From Candidatus Saccharibacteria bacterium oral taxon 488 (GTDB taxonomy: Bacteria; Patescibacteriota; Saccharimonadia; Saccharimonadales; Saccharimonadaceae): a DNA stretch of 64,000 nt. Each line of letters starts with the position of its first letter. Positions within the stretch are counted from its first letter, which is position 1. The translations under genes and the position numbers were made by a program. This document shows positions 61,801 to 64,000 of this stretch, in pieces. Where the stretch lies: the NCBI GenBank assembly GCA_010202115.1, contig CP047917.1:867439-931438 (forward strand), written 5' to 3'. The notes beneath the pieces were generated by a model, which ran no database searches, had not been told where the DNA came from, and saw only the letters and a program-made list of their open reading frames with translations.

Positions 61801-62258
61801 GAACTCTTCTGCGAGATCACCAAGTGCCGCGCACGGCCTTCGCCCTCAGAGTGCGTCTCAATATCGCTATAGTCGCTCGCTACGTGGTGTACCACCCAAC
61901 GATCAGCCGAATTTAGTTCGATAATTTTCGTTTCACCAGTTCGCCGTACCTCTTCGATCCAGCCGCGCGCCTTGTCAGCAATCTTTTCTGCGTGCTGCTT
62001 TTTATAATCAGCAATATCAATGTTCACCCGCACCAGCGCCGCCTGACGGTTGCGTAAAATTGCCGACACCACTGTTTGTAAACTTCGCAGCGTCTCGGCA
62101 TTCCGCCCAATGAGCAGACTATTGCGCTCGCTCGACGGCACAACAGCCTTGATAACCTCATCTTCAACACTCACATCAACATCCAGATTAAGGTCAAAGA
62201 ACGCTAAAAAGTCCTCTAGGTATTTCTTGACAAATTCAATGGTCGCGATTTGATCCAT
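61797..62258 (-). CDS. jag: Jag/KhpB RNA-binding protein (KH + R3H)
   Basis: 153 aa. KH-like part residues about 25-85 (LLIGRNAETLRSLQTVVSAI) and R3H motif residues about 88-150 (RVNIDIADYKKQHAEKIAD, VVHHVASDYSDIETHSEGEG, R...V). The long N-terminal Jag_N domain of Firmicutes is missing. KhpB proteins bind RNA and link to cell elongation and division. AAGGAGG precedes the ATG, 9 bp after yidC, in the conserved rpmH-rnpA-yidC-jag block. Confidence 0.94.
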   Translation of the reverse strand: MDQIATIEFVKKYLEDFLAFFDLNLDVDVSVEDEVIKAVVPSSERNSLLIGRNAETLRSLQTVVSAILRNRQAALVRVNIDIADYKKQHAEKIADKARGWIEEVRRTGETKIIELNSADRWVVHHVASDYSDIETHSEGEGRARHLVISQKSS

Positions 62259-62267
62259 GTAGCCTCC

Positions 62268-63218
62268 TTAATCCTTCGCTTTTATCCGCGTGATATTTGC
62301 CTCCGTCGCTGTAGCTGCTCGTTGCGAAGCGGCTTTTGACTTTTTTGCTGATGCGGCAGACTTGCTCGTAGATTTTGGCGAACGCTTTTCGCCGGCAATC
62401 TGCTGCATTTCCGCACCATCTTGCTTGAGAATAATAGCGTTTTGAGTGTAGGCAGCAATGTTTGAGGTTGCCATATAGAGCGCCAGCGCCCCTGGCAAAC
62501 TGATCATAATAAGGAACATAAACACCGGCATAACCTTCATCATTTTGCGCGTGACAATGGCGTTAACCTCAGTTTGGTCAGCGTTCTTACCCTCGCCCGC
62601 CTCCATCAGCACATCACGCAACCGCTTCTTGTTGTCCGAACTTGGCGACATCTGCTTTGATAATAAATATTGCAAAACAGCGGCCACCAAGGCAAGGATG
62701 AGCAACCCAATTGATACACCACTTGATGATAACGCCTGCTTCGTCAGGTCCATCAGCCCCAAGAAATTCTGGTTAAAGTGATCTGGATTGGCGATCAAGT
62801 GCTTGACCGGCTCCCACTGCTCCATTACGTCGTATGTGTACTTAGCGAGCTCTGAGCGCTGCAATACGAATATCTGCACTACACGGTAAATCGCGATCAG
62901 TACTGGCAGCTGGATAAGGAGTACTAGGATAGAGCTCATCGGCTTGATGTTATGCTTTTTGTACACATCCATCATCGCCATCGCCCGCATCTGTGGATTA
63001 TTCTTATATTTTTTGTTCAGCTTGGCAAGTTCGGGCTGTATCTTACGCATCGCTTTGGCTTGATGGAGCTGCTTCTTAACCAGCGGCCACAACAGAAAAC
63101 GCACAATTATTGTAAACAGTACAACGCTAACCCCAAAGTCGCCGCCTGGAATTAGCGCATAAATTGCCATCAGCAAGTTAAAAATTGGTTGCACAATAAC
63201 CACATCAAACATGTTCAT
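62268..63218 (-). CDS. yidC: Membrane protein insertase YidC/OxaA
   Basis: 316 aa. Five helices including LFTIIVRFLLWPLVKKQLH (with the conserved Arg in the hydrophilic groove), the charged hairpin MRKIQPELAKLNKKYKNN, and PVFMFLIMISLPGALALYMA. The 60-residue C-terminal tail is Lys/Ala/Ser-rich and may touch ribosomes. It helps insert membrane proteins. Leaderless-type start at 63218; a second ATG follows two codons later. Confidence 0.95.
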   Translation of the reverse strand: MNMFDVVIVQPIFNLLMAIYALIPGGDFGVSVVLFTIIVRFLLWPLVKKQLHQAKAMRKIQPELAKLNKKYKNNPQMRAMAMMDVYKKHNIKPMSSILVLLIQLPVLIAIYRVVQIFVLQRSELAKYTYDVMEQWEPVKHLIANPDHFNQNFLGLMDLTKQALSSSGVSIGLLILALVAAVLQYLLSKQMSPSSDNKKRLRDVLMEAGEGKNADQTEVNAIVTRKMMKVMPVFMFLIMISLPGALALYMATSNIAAYTQNAIILKQDGAEMQQIAGEKRSPKSTSKSAASAKKSKAASQRAATATEANITRIKAKD

Positions 63219-63224
63219 GTCCTC

Positions 63225-63230
63225 ATTATA
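63225..63230 (-). promoter_or_regulatory. Leaderless-type -10 box for yidC-jag
   Basis: TATAAT on the minus strand, six bases before ATG 63218. Confidence 0.6.
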
Positions 63231-63242
63231 CCAGAGGTGGCG

Positions 63243-63590
63243 CTATTTATACAGCCCCGCCTGTGAAAAGAGTTGTTTTACTGCCGTCCTTAGGTCGCTA
63301 TGTGGCATCACCAGCACCTCCGGCGAAAACACCATAATAACAACATCAAACCCACCCCGAATATGTGGCAACTCGAGTCGGATAATTTCGTAAATTCGGC
63401 GACGTACGCGGTTGCGTTTGACGGCGGATTTAAGCACCTTTTTACTAATCACTACCGAAAACCGACCATGGCGACGGTGCGGATTGACAATATATTTCAT
63501 GGTGAGCTGCGATGAGCGAATTGCCCGCCCGCGCGCATAGACATAGCGCAGGCTACCATGACCATGAAATCGGTTGACGTGACGTAACAT
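63243..63590 (-). CDS. rnpA: Ribonuclease P protein component
   Basis: 115 aa. Begins MLRHVNRFHGHGSLRYVY; the RNR-type basic motif reads KSAVKRNRVRRRIYEII (residues about 52-68), preceded by FSVVISKKVL. It binds RNase P RNA for tRNA 5' processing. Follows rpmH but has its own -10 box six bases before the ATG, located just after the rpmH terminator. Confidence 0.95.
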   Translation of the reverse strand: MLRHVNRFHGHGSLRYVYARGRAIRSSQLTMKYIVNPHRRHGRFSVVISKKVLKSAVKRNRVRRRIYEIIRLELPHIRGGFDVVIMVFSPEVLVMPHSDLRTAVKQLFSQAGLYK

Positions 63591-63596
63591 AAGTCC

Positions 63597-63602
63597 AGTA
63601 TA
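63597..63602 (-). promoter_or_regulatory. Leaderless-type -10 box for rnpA
   Basis: TATACT on the minus strand, six bases before ATG 63590. Confidence 0.6.
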
Positions 63603-63608
63603 GCAAAA

Positions 63609-63633
63609 TCCCGCCCTGTTAGGCGAGGCGGGA
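63609..63633 (-). terminator. rpmH terminator
   Basis: TCCCGCC / GGCGGGA stem of 7 bp with an 11-nt loop, followed on the minus strand by TTTT. It overlaps the region just upstream of the rnpA -10, so rpmH and rnpA are probably separate transcripts. Confidence 0.65.
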
Positions 63634-63642
63634 GTTTGCGTT

Positions 63643-63780
63643 CTAGATAGCGATTTTAGCGCGACCCTTGAGGCGACGACGCTTCAGGACAGCGCGGCCA
63701 GCCTTGGTCGAAACACGAGCTCGAAAACCGTGCGTCTTGGCGCGATGTCGCTTGTGTGGTTGAAATGTTCGCTTTGGCAT
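63643..63780 (-). CDS. rpmH: Ribosomal protein L34
   Basis: 45 aa: [18 protein letters not shown] at the start, then [20 protein letters not shown]. Textbook L34, strongly basic. Its position next to rnpA and DnaA-box-like sites marks the classic origin region. Promoter TTGCAA-N17-TACACT on the minus strand lies upstream, giving a short leader. Confidence 0.97.
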   Translation of the reverse strand: MPKRTFQPHKRHRAKTHGFRARVSTKAGRAVLKRRRLKGRAKIAI

Positions 63781-63797
63781 ATCGTCATTTAGTGTAG

Positions 63798-63826
63798 CCT
63801 TTTTTGACATTTTTTGCAAGTCATGG
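63798..63826 (-). promoter_or_regulatory. rpmH promoter (-35 TTGCAA, -10 TACACT)
   Basis: Read on the minus strand, the two boxes are 17 bp apart, upstream of the rpmH ATG. Coordinates are approximate by a few bases. Confidence 0.5.
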
Positions 63827-63945
63827 ATAAACTTTCCACCGTTTCTGCTGTTTTTTCCACATATTTATCAGAGGTGGTTCATTGCTGTGGAAAAATCACC
63901 TCGAGAGTCCCTGAATTTTATGATGGCTCCTGTGCTTGTGGAAAA
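63824..63945. other. Cluster of DnaA-box-like sites, probable oriC edge
   Basis: TTTTCCACA at 63853-63861 (plus) and its inverse TGTGGAAAA at 63886-63894 and 63937-63945, plus a weaker TGGATAAAC at 63824-63832. These differ from the E. coli box TTATCCACA at the first bases but share the TCCACA core. They lie between rpmH and the presumed dnaA. Confidence 0.6.
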
Positions 63946-63956
63946 GTCTGATTTTT

Positions 63957-63996
63957 TGCTATAGTAGGGTTATCAACGTAGTTCCGAGGGGGAAGG
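63957..63996 (+). promoter_or_regulatory. Probable dnaA promoter and ribosome site
   Basis: Extended -10 TGCTATAGT (TATAGT at 63960-63965), then GAGGGGGAAGG near 63986-63996, ending at the window edge. A start codon should follow right after base 64000. A DnaA-box-like site overlaps the -35 area, fitting self-control. Confidence 0.55.
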
Positions 63997-64000
63997 TATT

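Overview
The window reads as the chromosome of a Candidatus Saccharibacteria (TM7) epibiont or a close Patescibacteria relative. The right edge carries the block rpmH-rnpA-yidC-jag on the minus strand, next to DnaA-box-like sites and a strong Shine-Dalgarno that runs off the window, so dnaA and oriC should begin just past base 64000. TGA acts as an ordinary stop codon throughout, which argues against the Gracilibacteria/Absconditabacteria code. No amino-acid or nucleotide synthesis operons are seen apart from anaerobic NrdD/NrdG. Cell-surface glycan genes fill much of the window. The taxon is inferred; no search was run.

Layout. 1-2.3 kb: a DsbA-like thioredoxin and a membrane-anchored PdaC-like deacetylase, then a DUF167 gene. 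2.4-14.1 kb is a defence island: an XRE regulator; a tightly packed operon Fic - type III Mod methylase - 4-TM protein - OLD/TOPRIM ATPase - type III Res; RadC; and a GmrSD-like DUF262/DUF1524 nuclease. 14.2-20 kb: nrdD-nrdG-FNR-like reductase-acidic Cys-cluster protein, behind tandem NrdR boxes. 20-26.5 kb: a P-loop kinase, an ABC-2 exporter, a DUF1697/response regulator/histidine kinase operon, and a TetR-oxidoreductase cassette lying between a truncated and an intact copy of a winged-helix gene. 26.6-28 kb is an AT-rich patch with gene debris and a SAP-domain protein. 28-31 kb: a fused GT2/GT-C membrane glycosyltransferase with a Gly-rich companion. 31-33 kb: an AbiL-like ATPase/RloB pair whose RloB is frameshifted. 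33.2-33.8 kb: GtrA and tRNA-Asn.

33.8-61.8 kb is a large surface-polysaccharide region: polymerase/ligase, initiating sugar-phosphate transferase, two GT4 enzymes, ManC, the complete dTDP-L-rhamnose set (rmlB, rmlC, rmlD, rmlA), a second nucleotide-sugar operon (DegT aminotransferase, Gfo/Idh oxidoreductase, ATP-grasp, epimerase, HAD), large membrane proteins, a secreted repeat protein, a Wzm/Wzt-type ABC exporter and several GT2 enzymes. Together these could build, polymerise and export a rhamnose-containing glycan.

The two strongest global signals are regulatory. First, about 14 first-in-operon genes have a TATAAT-like -10 box ending only 6-7 nt before the start codon, implying leaderless mRNAs, whereas operon-internal genes have Shine-Dalgarno sites or start/stop overlaps. 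Second, three promoters share a TTACAG-N5-TTACAG direct repeat of 11-bp period in place of the -35, a plausible site for the OmpR-type regulator encoded at 23.4-24.1 kb.
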